A program made the position numbers and the translations under genes. The notes under the pieces are model-generated. The model saw only the letters and a list, made by a program, of their open reading frames with translations. It was not told the DNA's origin and did not search any database. A stretch of 64,000 nucleotides of DNA from Hyperoodon ampullatus (taxonomy: Eukaryota > Chordata > Mammalia > Artiodactyla > Ziphiidae): contig OX457056.1 in assembly GCA_949752795.1 (NCBI GenBank), forward strand, positions 92,154,942 through 92,218,941. The letters run 5' to 3'. Positions 38,111-48,199 of the stretch are shown here, one piece after another (position 1 is the stretch's first letter; every line of letters begins with the position of its first letter).

Positions 38111-39059
38111 TATTCTGTACCTGGAACTAGGTTTCCTAAGAGATAAGTTCAGATCTCAGGGACTAAATGCTGTTCCCTACCCATGGTGCTTTCCTCTTCC
38201 TCCTGGGCACACAGCTAGCCTGTGTTTCCCAACCTTACCTGCAGGTAGGAAGGGCCATGTGACTGACTGTGGGCACAAGTGATGCTGTCTGCCAACACCA
38301 CACCTGGCCCACTGGGACCTCCCCAGTGTGGTCACAGTAACCATGCACTGAAGAAGATGGAGCCTGGGGGTCGAGGTTACTGCTCAGATGAGAGTCTATC
38401 ATGACTACCAGTCTCTGCCCTTTGATGAAAAGTTGTGTGGCGGGTCTTAATGCCAGGGTAGATGGTTTGGCTCTTTGGTTTTTTTTGAGTTAAATTTTTG
38501 TCCCAGACATTCCTCCTTCCAGAATTGCTCCTGTAGCCACTTCATCATCTCTCCCTGAATTGTCTAATCCAGCATCAATGTGAAAAAAATCTTATATTAA
38601 AAAAAATCTTATAATCTTTTAGAAATAGCTTCTAAGAATATACTTCACTTATGATGAAATGCTAATAATGTGAACATTTCCATTAAAGCAGAAACCCATT
38701 TTAGAACCACAAGCATGAGCTTACTGGGCCATTTAATTAATGAAAGTGCTGTCAAATGTCTGAGGTCAATTTTAAATGATACTGACTAGTTTCAAATATC
38801 CTGTTAGTTTTCATCAATGAAAAGTTCAGTTGTTTTAAAAATTGTTTTTAAAAGGGTATCCTAAAACCCCAACACTGAACTTCCTATTGCTAACTTTTTA
38901 TAAAAGGGAAAAAGGCATTAACAAATTCATTTTTTAGAATGGCAAATTTCAACATAGTTTATTCCTGTAGATTTAGTTTAAAACTAACGGGAATTACCAT
39001 TTTTTTCTAAACTTGCAAATCATTCCCTAAACAGAAAAACATACTGAATGGTATGAACT
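38111..39059. other. Single-copy DNA; part may be an old unnamed repeat
   Basis: The 38,170-38,420 part ('ggaagggccatgtgactgac', 'cacacctggcccactgggac') looks like a degraded mammalian repeat that I cannot name. The rest is AT-rich with no exon recognised. Confidence 0.35.
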
Positions 39060-39260
39060 TTAAAAGACACAGTGCATGTTTTCCTTTGAAGAGTTTACAG
39101 TCTAGTGGGAGAGAGAGAGAGATACAAATAAATAATTGCGACACAATGCAATACGAAATAAGTTCTCCAGGGGCACGTGGAGGGTGAGGGTGTTGGGAAA
39201 AGCTCCTTAGAGAAGGTGACATTTGAGATCTGTCAGAATTTGAAGAAGTGGAGGAGAGGA
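39060..39260 (-). repeat. L2 LINE fragment
   Basis: 'agagtttacagtctagtggg', 'atacaaataaataattgcga' and 'agagaaggtgacatttgaga' are reverse L2 3' words in the right order. Confidence 0.7.
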
Positions 39261-40104
39261 AAAGAAGAGAGATGGTGCCTAGACATTTTTTTTCCCCAGT
39301 AAATTTCTTTTATATACTTCAGCAAAATCTTGCTTTGTTCACATAAAGTAAACAGTGCTGACAGATGAATAAGGTAATTGTTCTTCTATAGTGTCTCTAG
39401 CCTTGGCCCTGAAGACCAGAAGACAGAACCCAGGTGACACTCTGACGACTGGTGCCAAGCCAGCAGATGGAAAACATTACAGGGCCAATTCTACTCCAAT
39501 GACTGGATGCCAGCATCCCTGTTTGAAAAATGAGGAGGGGCCACAGGTCCATGTATCATAGAGCATTATGGTTAATGCCAGTGGGGATGCTGTCAAGTGA
39601 TTTGTGGTGTTGTCGGAAACATTTCTCCCGCCATAGTTTCTTATTCTTTAAGCTTTGGGGGTAGGAAAAATATTGTCTGCGGTGGGTTAGGAAATGAGGT
39701 TGAACTACAAAAGGATGTCGAATGCAGGTTAACTATTAAGAGGTGCATACAAAGAGGAACAAACATTGAAGGATGTTATTTTCCTTACTGGGGACCTGGA
39801 GTTTTTAAATTGATAGTGACAAGGAATAAGAACACAGTACCTTTCTGTCCTCTCTACCCATAGGTAGCCCTGGAAATATGCTGGAAGCAACATGCCCAGG
39901 GACTCTGAGGCCATTGGAGGCTGACATTAAATCAGGCAGCAGGTCTAAAAAAAACTTGCATTCTGATTCCTCGCTATTTGTTTGGTTTTCTGAGAAATTT
40001 GTATGTCTGAATCTACAGTATCGTAAAGAACTGCTTATCTTTGTCCATCTAGCAAACTGGAGGTCAGAAAATAAAGTAAAAGTACCTAATTGGGAAAATG
40101 GTAC
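39261..40104. other. Single-copy DNA
   Basis: No exon or known repeat recognised. Confidence 0.35.
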
Positions 40105-40280
40105 CATAGAGAAAAGTTAGGTCTTAGAGTTAAGAGATCAGGTTTTGAATCCCAGCTCTGTGTGACCTTGGCAAGATTACACTTTTTCCTGATCTCTAAA
40201 GAAGGGATTAATTCCTGCCAAACTACCTCACAGGGTAATTTAGAGATCAGAATAGACATGAGATAATACTTCAGAGACTG
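40105..40280 (+). repeat. MIR SINE
   Basis: 'cttagagttaagagatcagg', 'ttttgaatcccagctctgtg', 'tgaccttggcaagattacac' and 'ctacctcacagggtaattta' follow the MIR order. Confidence 0.8.
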
Positions 40281-40394
40281 ATTGGTCAGCTAGAAAAAAA
40301 TGCAGGAAGGTTTGAATTTTTCTTCTTAACGTTAAGTAACGACAGCAAAATAATAATTATAAGCTGGATGTGTACAGAGATTTTGATATTTTTA

Positions 40395-40475
40395 TTCATT
40401 TCTTTATCCCCACAGAACCTGGCACAAAGTTGGAAGGTGAGAATTATCTATTATATAAATGAATGAATGGGGCCA
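40395..40475 (+). repeat. L2 LINE 3' end
   Basis: 'tttctttatccccacagaac', 'ctggcacaaagttggaaggt' and 'ataaatgaatgaatgg' fit a degenerate L2 terminus. Confidence 0.55.
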
Positions 40476-42114
40476 GGTAAATCTACAGATTAAGCAGTGC
40501 TTCTATAGACTTTTTGAAAACTATCCAAAAGGCTAAAGAAAGGCACATTAAACCTCTTTAGTGCATCATAGGCAACTGACTTAATTTATGGTGCACACGG
40601 GTAGTTGTGCCTTCTTGAGAACTTACCGCATAGAGAGCCCAATAAATATTTAGACTCATGGGTACATGGGTTTCAATGCAGAACTAGACTCCAGGGAGGA
40701 AAATCCTTTCCTATGATACTACATCTAATTTTAGACTCTTAGTTCACTTTTCATGCCTTCCTTCTGATTTGAATTTGCTCCCCCAAAGATGAGTATTGCT
40801 GAGATGAGTTGAAATTTGCATCTGTGTCTCTAATTCAATGAATTCTTGACTCCAATAGCGCACTTGGGAAAACTGGGACACCAGCTTCCCAAGGCATACT
40901 TTGGGAAAAAAGAATTGCAGACCCACGTGAACCTGGCCCTAAAAATACTGGCGTGGCTGCAGAAGGTTCCAGGAATCCAGGAGACTTAGCCCATACTTAG
41001 AAGGTGGAGTCTGCATGGGCAGAATGCTGTGACGTAGTCCCCTGTCCCAAATCCTAAATAAGCTTCGTTCTCTCTTTTCCTTGGCTGCTAAGTATCTCAG
41101 CGCTGAATCTAGACCAATCTCAACTATATAGGACCCTACGGTTTTTATTTTATGTTTTATAATTACGTCAGTGATTTACTTTATCTTACCTTTAGCTTCA
41201 TTTTATTTTCTACTTTCATTCTCTTTTTGCTCTGGCATTATCACAGTTTTTATAGTATGTTTCTCTGGAAACCACTTTGGGTATCTTTTGGCATAGTATT
41301 AGTAAATGCGACTCCAAGTGCCAGTCTGGGAGGTTTCCCTAGTGAAACCTGAAGATGAGTGTGAAACCTGTCAAGTGTGAGCTCTGACCCCACTGGCTGG
41401 GGCAGGGTCTCACCATGTGAAGTTAATCGTCCAAGAGAAAAGTTCATCCCCAACACTGAGAACACGACTCTGTTTGGGTGGGAGATCACAGGTGGTGGGG
41501 GGAAGCCCTGCTGGTGACAAGTCAGAGTGTTCTAGAGACGCGGTCATTCAAATGCATCTGCTCTGACTTGGCACCTAAACTCCACAGTCAGCAGCAGCTC
41601 TGTTCTCGGGCATCTGGAAACAACTAGCCAATGGAAACCTGCTGTTCTCAAGATGTTTGCTTTCATTAAGTATTTGTGGCTGTGTTTCTAAAAGCCTAAT
41701 GGCAAGTCCTGGTAATCACAAGGAAACCTGAAGACTTGAAGATTCGCTTACCTCACCAATATGAAGGGTTCTGGGCTAAATTTTGGCTCCAGAAAAGTCC
41801 TCTAAAGAGGTGATGGCTGGATCAACTCTTTCCTATTCAACTCAAACAGGCTAAAACCAAAGGCTTTTTAATCAGCCAGTCCCAGGTAATGAGTTAACAG
41901 AATTTAAAGCCCTGTTTAAAAATGGCACGATTGACTTGGAGGAATACATTGATGAAAAAGATGGAAAAGATGGGGGAGGGGAGGAAGGTTAAGGAAAAGA
42001 GATCTAAAGTAGCCAGTTAGTAAGTATTTGCTGAATAAAGGGTGAAGGGTGGAATGAATAAATGGTAGGCTAGGACACTACCAGTTCTTTATAAACCCTT
42101 GGTTTGGCCTGTTT
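40476..42114. other. 1.6 kb of single-copy DNA
   Basis: No exon or confident repeat recognised. Confidence 0.35.
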
Positions 42115-42331
42115 TTTTTTTTTTTTTTTTTTTTTTTTTGCGGTACGCAGGCCTCTCACTGTTGTGGCCTCTCCCGTTGTGGAGCACAGGCTCCGGACGC
42201 GCAGGCTCAGTGGCCATGGCTCACGGGCCCAGCCGCTCCGCGGCATGTGGGATCCTCCCGGACCGGGGCACGAACCTGCGTCCCCTGCATCGGCAGGTGG
42301 ACTCTCAACCACTGCACCACCAGGGAAGCCC
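42115..42331 (-). mobile_element. CHR SINE (cetacean type)
   Basis: Minus-strand copy with a poly-T tail of about 28 bp and the body from 'gcggtacgcaggcctctcac' to 'caccaccagggaagcc'. The 11-bp TSD ttggcctgttt lies at 42,104-42,114 and 42,332-42,342. Confidence 0.95.
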
Positions 42332-42342
42332 TTGGCCTGTTT

Positions 42343-43003
42343 TAAAGACTGGCTATCCAAAATTTAAAAAAATAAAAATAACAAAATAAAAAATTCCATC
42401 TTTTCCCCTGCAATGACTGGTAGTATTTTTATTTAAAGGTTATTTTTAATGCCTACAGCCATTTCCTTTGCCTTCAGCTACTCCAAGTAAGGTTCTTAGC
42501 TGACCCATGGAATGATGTTACTGCAAAAGGGTTCAAGTGTCCCTTTGCTTCTGTCCTGTCACCACTTCAATAATCACACATTGGCCCAGATTACCCCATG
42601 AGCATGAGCACTTGGAAGAAGGAAGTCCCTGGTAACCTGGAGGCATTAAAACACCTTCTAAAATTGTAAGCCCTCCTCATCGCCAGAATATCAGCGTGGA
42701 CTGTATCTGAAACACCTGGCCCACTGGTTGCACTGTACCTTACCTATTCATGGCCAAAGGGGGTTATGATTGATCCACCCTGTTAGCATCTCCACAGCCC
42801 TGCTGTGTTGCTCTGTTGAAAGCCTCTATTCTGGTAGTTAGGAATACAAGGAATGGAATGAAAAGGAGAAGGGGGTGGGATAGAGGGGAAGGTGGCTTAG
42901 TCCTTCTGGGTGGCCACCTCTTAAATAGAAATCTATATTTGCTCATATAAATACCATGCTAAGTTTTTCAAATTCTCAAATCACATTTAAAAATATCTTT
43001 ATT
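42343..43003. other. Single-copy DNA
   Basis: No exon or repeat recognised. Confidence 0.35.
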
Positions 43004-43195
43004 GGGCTTCCCTGGTGGCGCAGTGGTTGAGAGTCCGCCTGCCGATGCAGGGGACGTGGGTTCATGCCCCGGTTCGGGAAGATCCCACATGCCGTGGAAC
43101 GGCTGGGCCCGTGAGCCATGGCCGCTGAGCCTGCGCGTCCGGAGCCTGTGCTCCGCAACGGGAGAGGCCACAACAGTGAGAGGCCCGCGTACCGC

Positions 43196-43223
<28 letters not shown>
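43004..43223 (+). mobile_element. CHR SINE (cetacean type)
   Basis: Plus-strand copy, 'gggcttccctggtggcgcag' to 'gcccgcgtaccgc' plus a 28-bp A-tail. The 9-bp TSD atctttatt lies at 42,995-43,003 and 43,223-43,231. Confidence 0.95.
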
Positions 43224-43227
<4 letters not shown>

Positions 43228-43231
43228 TATT

Positions 43232-44164
43232 TCCAAGCTGTCCTGGATGAAGCACAGTTAGGGATATCCATTTTACAACAAAATTAGAAAATCAACACTA
43301 AAGCAAACATTTCTGTTACTCCACAAAAACATTTTTTAGTTTAATTGATGCCAAACAGCACTGATATTTCCAAACCAAGAAATGCATCAAAGAAAACCAG
43401 ATATTCTTGTGCTAATAGAGAATGCCCAGTAAGTACAATTTCCAGATCAACCCTACAGGAGGAAGACCGCTCCTCTCCAAGCACAAGCTGTCACTTCGAA
43501 AGCCTTCTCAGTGCGTTCTACTATGGTATCATACCTCCCACCTCTTCCCCAGTTATCCATTTCCATTGTCATCGTATCTCCATCGTAAACACTAAAGACT
43601 CAAGTATTTAGAAAAGAATTTTAAAACGCTACTCAGTTCATGCAGGAGAAACTACCACACTGTGAGTTCCTTGAAGACAAGCCAAGTCATCTTATTCACC
43701 TGTTCCTTGAAGACAGCCCACGTGGCCTGCTGTTGTGCCCCACAGAAGATAACAAAATTTATTAATTGGAGTCATATTACTGAGTTCATGGATTTAATTT
43801 TTAAAGAAAAGTTTGTCAAAATCCAACCTTTGTTAAATACACGTGTAAAACTAACTTGATTTGCACAAGGACACTTTCATATATTAAAAGTTTCAAGAAA
43901 TCTTTTAACTTAGACTGAATTATGTTCTTAAAACCTATTTCAGTTAGTATGAATGATATAAATGACTCAAGTTTTTCATTTTCTTCTCTCCCCATCTTAG
44001 GAAAATTCCAAAAATTTTTCCAAAAAAGCAAGCTATCACCACCAAAACAACAACAAAAATCCCCAAATTCCTGTGTTAAATTGTTGTTAGGAGTTTTTTT
44101 CCATACTGCTTAAGTTAACCCTCTGTTCCCCTCAGAGACACTGGAACTCTCTGCTTTTAGGAAT
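43232..44164. other. Single-copy DNA
   Basis: No exon or known repeat recognised. Confidence 0.35.
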
Positions 44165-44270
44165 AGAATATTCTAGCTGGAAAGGACCTTCCAAGAACAT
44201 TCAGTCCAGGGCCTTCCTTTACAGAAAAGGAAAACTTGCCCGGCCGCCACTGTTAATTAGAGGCAAAACT
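44165..44270 (-). repeat. MIR3-like SINE fragment
   Basis: 'tagctggaaaggaccttcca', 'agaacattcagtccagggcc' and 'ttcctttacagaaaaggaaa' fit the reverse MIR3-type element. Confidence 0.55.
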
Positions 44271-44274
44271 GAAG

Positions 44275-44390
44275 CTCCACAAGGGCAGGAACTAACATTG
44301 TATTTTCAATGCCTATCTAGCACAATGCCTGGTACACAGTAGACATTCAATAGATATTTGTTGGATAAACAGATGACTTAACAGGAGCTG
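44275..44390 (+). repeat. L2 LINE 3' end
   Basis: 'ctccacaagggcaggaacta', 'gcacaatgcctggtacacag' and 'tagacattcaatagatattt' followed by 'gttggataaa' make a clear L2 terminus. Confidence 0.8.
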
Positions 44391-46634
44391 AAAATGCTGT
44401 CTCTGAGTTTCCTGTCCAGTCTTACTATGGCACCATGGCCAAGCCATAAGATCAGTTTTGCAGCGATACACTAAATGGGAAATAACGATGTCAGAGCCCG
44501 TGCTTGGAGATGGGCTTCTCCAGGGCTGAATTAATCTCTTGCCAGTTGTGGATACCAGGATGACATTACAAAGAGAATCCTACAGATGCATCCTGGCTTA
44601 CCATCGTGCTTCTATTTCCTAACCTCTATTTTTTAGGTAGTCACTCCAGGAGCCAGATCCTTCTGGATGTCTGAACCCCTCCATACCTTCCACGCAACCA
44701 GAGTAGTAGCAACTGCTTCTTCAAGGTCACTGGAATAAGGTGAGGTCCAGGGCACTAGAAGGAACTTAATGAAATGCAAACTTTCAAACCTGAACTATTT
44801 AAAACAAAATAAAAAAAATTTTTTTTAAAAGGAAAAAGCAAGGAATGGAGAATAACAAATTCCAAAGTTGAAAATGGTTACTAAACTCTTCTAGATTTTC
44901 CCTACTAGTAAAAATGTGAAGTTAAAACTTCTCTGACTAAATGAGATGTGCATGCTTTACTCTTATGAAACAGCAATGTAGTAACTGTCACCCTGATGAC
45001 CTGAGAGAATTAATATACAACAACATAATAGATCCTCTTAAGGTCCTACTGACCATAGTAGCAGTGAAAGATGAGCCAGCCTCATCCAGAACTGTGGACC
45101 GGAGTGCTCTAAACTCAAGAGCTCTGAAAACATCTCCCCTCAGCCAACCCAATTCTCCCTAGTCTTCCAGGCTGAGGGGCAGTGACCTAGTAAAATGGGC
45201 GCATCTGCCCAGCACTGGTTTCCTAATGGGCTTAGATAAGCCCATCAGAGAGGCCCCTCTCAGCCCCCAGTGTGATAATTTCATGTACTCTTTGCATGTG
45301 TCACTTTGGCAGTTCTTTAAATTCTTCACCTGGAAATCTGTGGATGGTTTGTAGAATAGTAGGAACAATTAATATGCATATATTTAATGAAAAATATGTA
45401 AGATTTTGTGCTAATTCAGATTCTATTATTTTTTCTAGGATAGACTAGTGGTAGCAAATACTAAAGTTTTAAGAAAATCATATGAGACAAAATGCTTAAA
45501 ATTTTATATAGTAACTTCTTTTTTTTGCGGGGGAGTACTCAAATTAGACAAAAGACTGCCAGTATTTTATTTTCTTGGAAAAAAAGATATCAGTGCAACT
45601 TGGTAAAACTTGGTTTTTGTAGAATTCTTTGTGAATCATACCACAGTATTACTTATATGTTCTGCAGATATGTATTCTCTGCCCAATTAAATTATCAGTG
45701 AGGGACTGTGTCACATTGCTTCATAACATGACTCAATGCTACCTATTCAATATGGATGGAAGAGAAGAAGGAAGAGAGGAAAAGAGGAAGGAAAAAAGAG
45801 GTAGAAGGAAGAAAGATCTTCCCTAGGTTTCTAGGTTTCTCCTGGTCAAGCATTTTATGGATTAAGTATAAAGGGGGAGCACCTGCCGGGCTGTTTTCAT
45901 GTTTGCTGAAGTAATTTTTTTTCTGAATTCCTCTACCACAAGTTTGATTACTTACTTGATGAAACATCCTCAGGGCTTTTGAGGGATAGGCAGGCCAGTG
46001 TATAGTAAGCTAGCAACCTGAAAATGTGAGACAGGTAGGAGGGGGGTTGTTTTCTGAACCATTTCCTTGATAAATGCACGCTCCAGATATTTTATATCTT
46101 GCTCTAGGATGCTATTGGTTGAAACCTTCCTTTAAAAATGGCAGTTTCTAATACCCTGTTTTAATACACGAGGAAAGACACACTTTTAGTAATAAAAAGA
46201 TTATATATATGGGGCTTAAACAAATATCAAATGTTTCTGAGCTATAAAAATTTCCTTCTGATGGGTGGTGTGTGTGTGCACGCATGCATGTGCATTTGAG
46301 TGTAAGGGGAATCATTCTGTAATTTCACACTTTCACTATTAGGAAGAATCTGGAAAAAGTTAACACCAATATTCAACTTTGAAAAAATTCTACCAAAAAT
46401 ATTTAAACCAAAGGGCGCACACATTGTTTTCCATTAACTTTGTTCTTCTCTCTGACCAATTCTGCCTTAAACAATGCACGTTTTTATGACCTGGGCTTAA
46501 CTAAAAAATGCATTCACTTTGACTTCATTAAGCTATAAACAAGTGCATGACCTAAATGGGATTTGGTAGCCTCATTTCTTGGGATAAATTCAGCAGCAGT
46601 ATGGTAGATGTTTAAAATGCATAACTCTGGAAAA
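44391..46634. other. 2.2 kb of AT-rich DNA
   Basis: No exon recognised. A purine-rich run lies at about 45,755-45,815 and a short GTGT patch near 46,268. Nothing else is recognised. Confidence 0.4.
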
Positions 46635-47097
46635 GAACAAATTGTCTAGAAATATATCCACACACACATGATCAACTGATTTTGATAAATGTGCAAAGGC
46701 AATTCAATGGACAAAGGATAATCTTTTTAGTGAATGGCGCTGAACCTACTGGACATTCATAAACAAAAACATGAACCTTAACTAATACCTCCCATCTCAC
46801 ATGAAAACTAACTCTAGACGGATCATAGGTCTGAATGTAAGAACTAAAACTATAAAACTTCTAGAAGAAAACACAGAAGAAAATCATTAAAGTCTCAGGT
46901 TAGGCAAAGATTTAAATATGTCACCAAAATCATAATCCATTTAAAAATGATAAATTGGACATCATCAAAATGTAAAGCTTCTGATCTGTAAAAGACAGTC
47001 TGAAAAGACAAACGCAATCTGGGAGAAATATCTGTAGAACATCTGGTAAAGAATGTGTATGCAGGAAACACAAGAACTCTCAAAACTCACTAATAAG
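46635..47097 (+). mobile_element. Outer L1M LINE, segment 1 (ORF2 C-terminal remnant)
   Basis: Degraded L1 ORF2 sequence: 'cacacacatgatcaactgat', 'gacaaaggataatcttttta', 'aactataaaacttctagaag' and 'aagcttctgatctgtaaaag' follow the order of the L1 ORF2 3' third. It is the oldest layer of the nest. The reading frame is destroyed. Confidence 0.8.
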
Positions 47098-47240
47098 AAA
47101 ACAACCCAGGGACTTCCCTGATGGTGCAATGGTTAAGAATCTGCCTGCCAATGTAAGGGACATGGGTTAGAGCCCTGGTCCAGGAAGATCCCACCTGCCG
47201 CAGAGCAGCTAAGCCCGTGCGCCAGAACTACTGAGCCTGT

Positions 47241-47312
47241 GTTCTAGAGCCCGCAAGCCACAACTACTGAGCCCGCGTTCTAGAGCCCGCAAGCCACAAC
47301 TACTGAGCCCAG
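47241..47312 (+). repeat. 36-bp tandem duplication within SINE
   Basis: The module starting 'gttctagagcccgcaagcca' occurs at 47,241-47,276 and again, almost identical, at 47,277-47,312. It looks like a small internal expansion of the SINE body in this copy. Confidence 0.75.
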
Positions 47313-47465
47313 GTGCCAAAACTACTGAAGCCCGTGCACCTAGAGCCCGTGCTCCACAACAAGAGAAGCCACCGCAATGAGAAGCCCGCGCACTGCAATG
47401 AAGAGTAGCCCCCGCTCTCCGCAACTAGAGAAAGCCTGCATGCAGCAACAAAGACCCAACACAGC

Positions 47466-47525
47466 AAGAAAGAAAGAAAAGAAGAAAGAAAAGAAAAGAA
47501 AGAAAGAAAGAGAAAGAAAGAAAGA
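47466..47525 (+). repeat. (GAAA)n simple repeat
   Basis: A purine-only GAAA/GAAAA-type tract forming the SINE tail. Confidence 0.9.
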
Positions 47526-47537
47526 AAAACAACCCAG

Positions 47538-47808
47538 TAAAAAAAAATGGGAAGAGATCTGAACAGACACTTTACCTAAGAAGGTATATGAATAGCAAGT
47601 AAGCATGTGAAAAGATACCCGACATCATTAGTCACTAGGGAAATGCAAATTAAAACCACGAGATACCACTTACACAGGTATCAAAATGGTTCAAAAAACA
47701 AGAAACTGACAATACTAAGTGCTGGTGAAAGTACACAAAACTGGAATCCTCACACATTGCTAGTGGGAATGCAAAATTGCATAGGCACTTGGGAAACAAT
47801 CTGGCATT
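47538..47808 (+). mobile_element. Outer L1M LINE, segment 2
   Basis: Continues segment 1: 'gaacagacactttacctaag', 'gaaatgcaaattaaaaccac', 'tgctggtgaaagtacacaaa' and 'tagtgggaatgcaaaattgc' are ORF2-end words in the correct order. It is interrupted at 47,814 by the older full-length minus-strand L1 and resumes at 61,559. Confidence 0.85.
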
Positions 47809-47813
47809 TTCTT
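47801..47813. repeat. Target-site duplication, old L1 (left copy)
   Basis: ctggcattttctt, matched by the same 13 bp at 61,546-61,558. The pair marks the old L1 (47,814-61,545) as a single insertion into the outer L1M. Confidence 0.85.
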
Positions 47814-48199
47814 TTTTTTTAATAGATCGTTATTGGAGTATAATTGCTTCACAATACTGTTAGTTTCTGTTGCACAACAAAGCAAATCAGCCATATGCAT
47901 ACACGTGTCCCCATATCTCCTCCCTCCCATCCTCCCTATCCCACCTCTCTAGGTCATTGCAAAGCACTGAGCCCATCTCCCTGTGCTATGCTGCTGCTTC
48001 CCACCAGCCAACTATTTTACATTTGGTAGTGTATATATGTCATATATGTCAGTGTTACTCTCACTTTGCCCCAGCTTCCCCCTCCCACCCCACGTCCTCA
48101 AGTCCATTCTCTATGTCTACCTCTTTATTCCTGCCCTGAAACTAGGTTCATCAGTACCATTTTTTTCCTAGATTCCATATATATGTATTAGCATGGGGT

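Larger units (their letters stand above)
47110..47525 (+). mobile_element. Long CHR-type SINE with GAAA tail
   Basis: Plus-strand copy of the longer SINE form (tRNA-like head 'gacttccctgatggtgcaat', several 'ccacaactactgagcc' modules, end 'aaagacccaacacagc') with a 60-bp A/GAAA-rich tail. The 12-bp TSD aaaacaacccag lies at 47,098-47,109 and 47,526-47,537. It is inserted in the outer L1M. Confidence 0.9.

Noticed and set aside
47241..47520. CRISPR-like or other spaced repeats
   Set aside because: The repeated modules belong to a SINE body and its GAAA tail, with no regular unique spacers.
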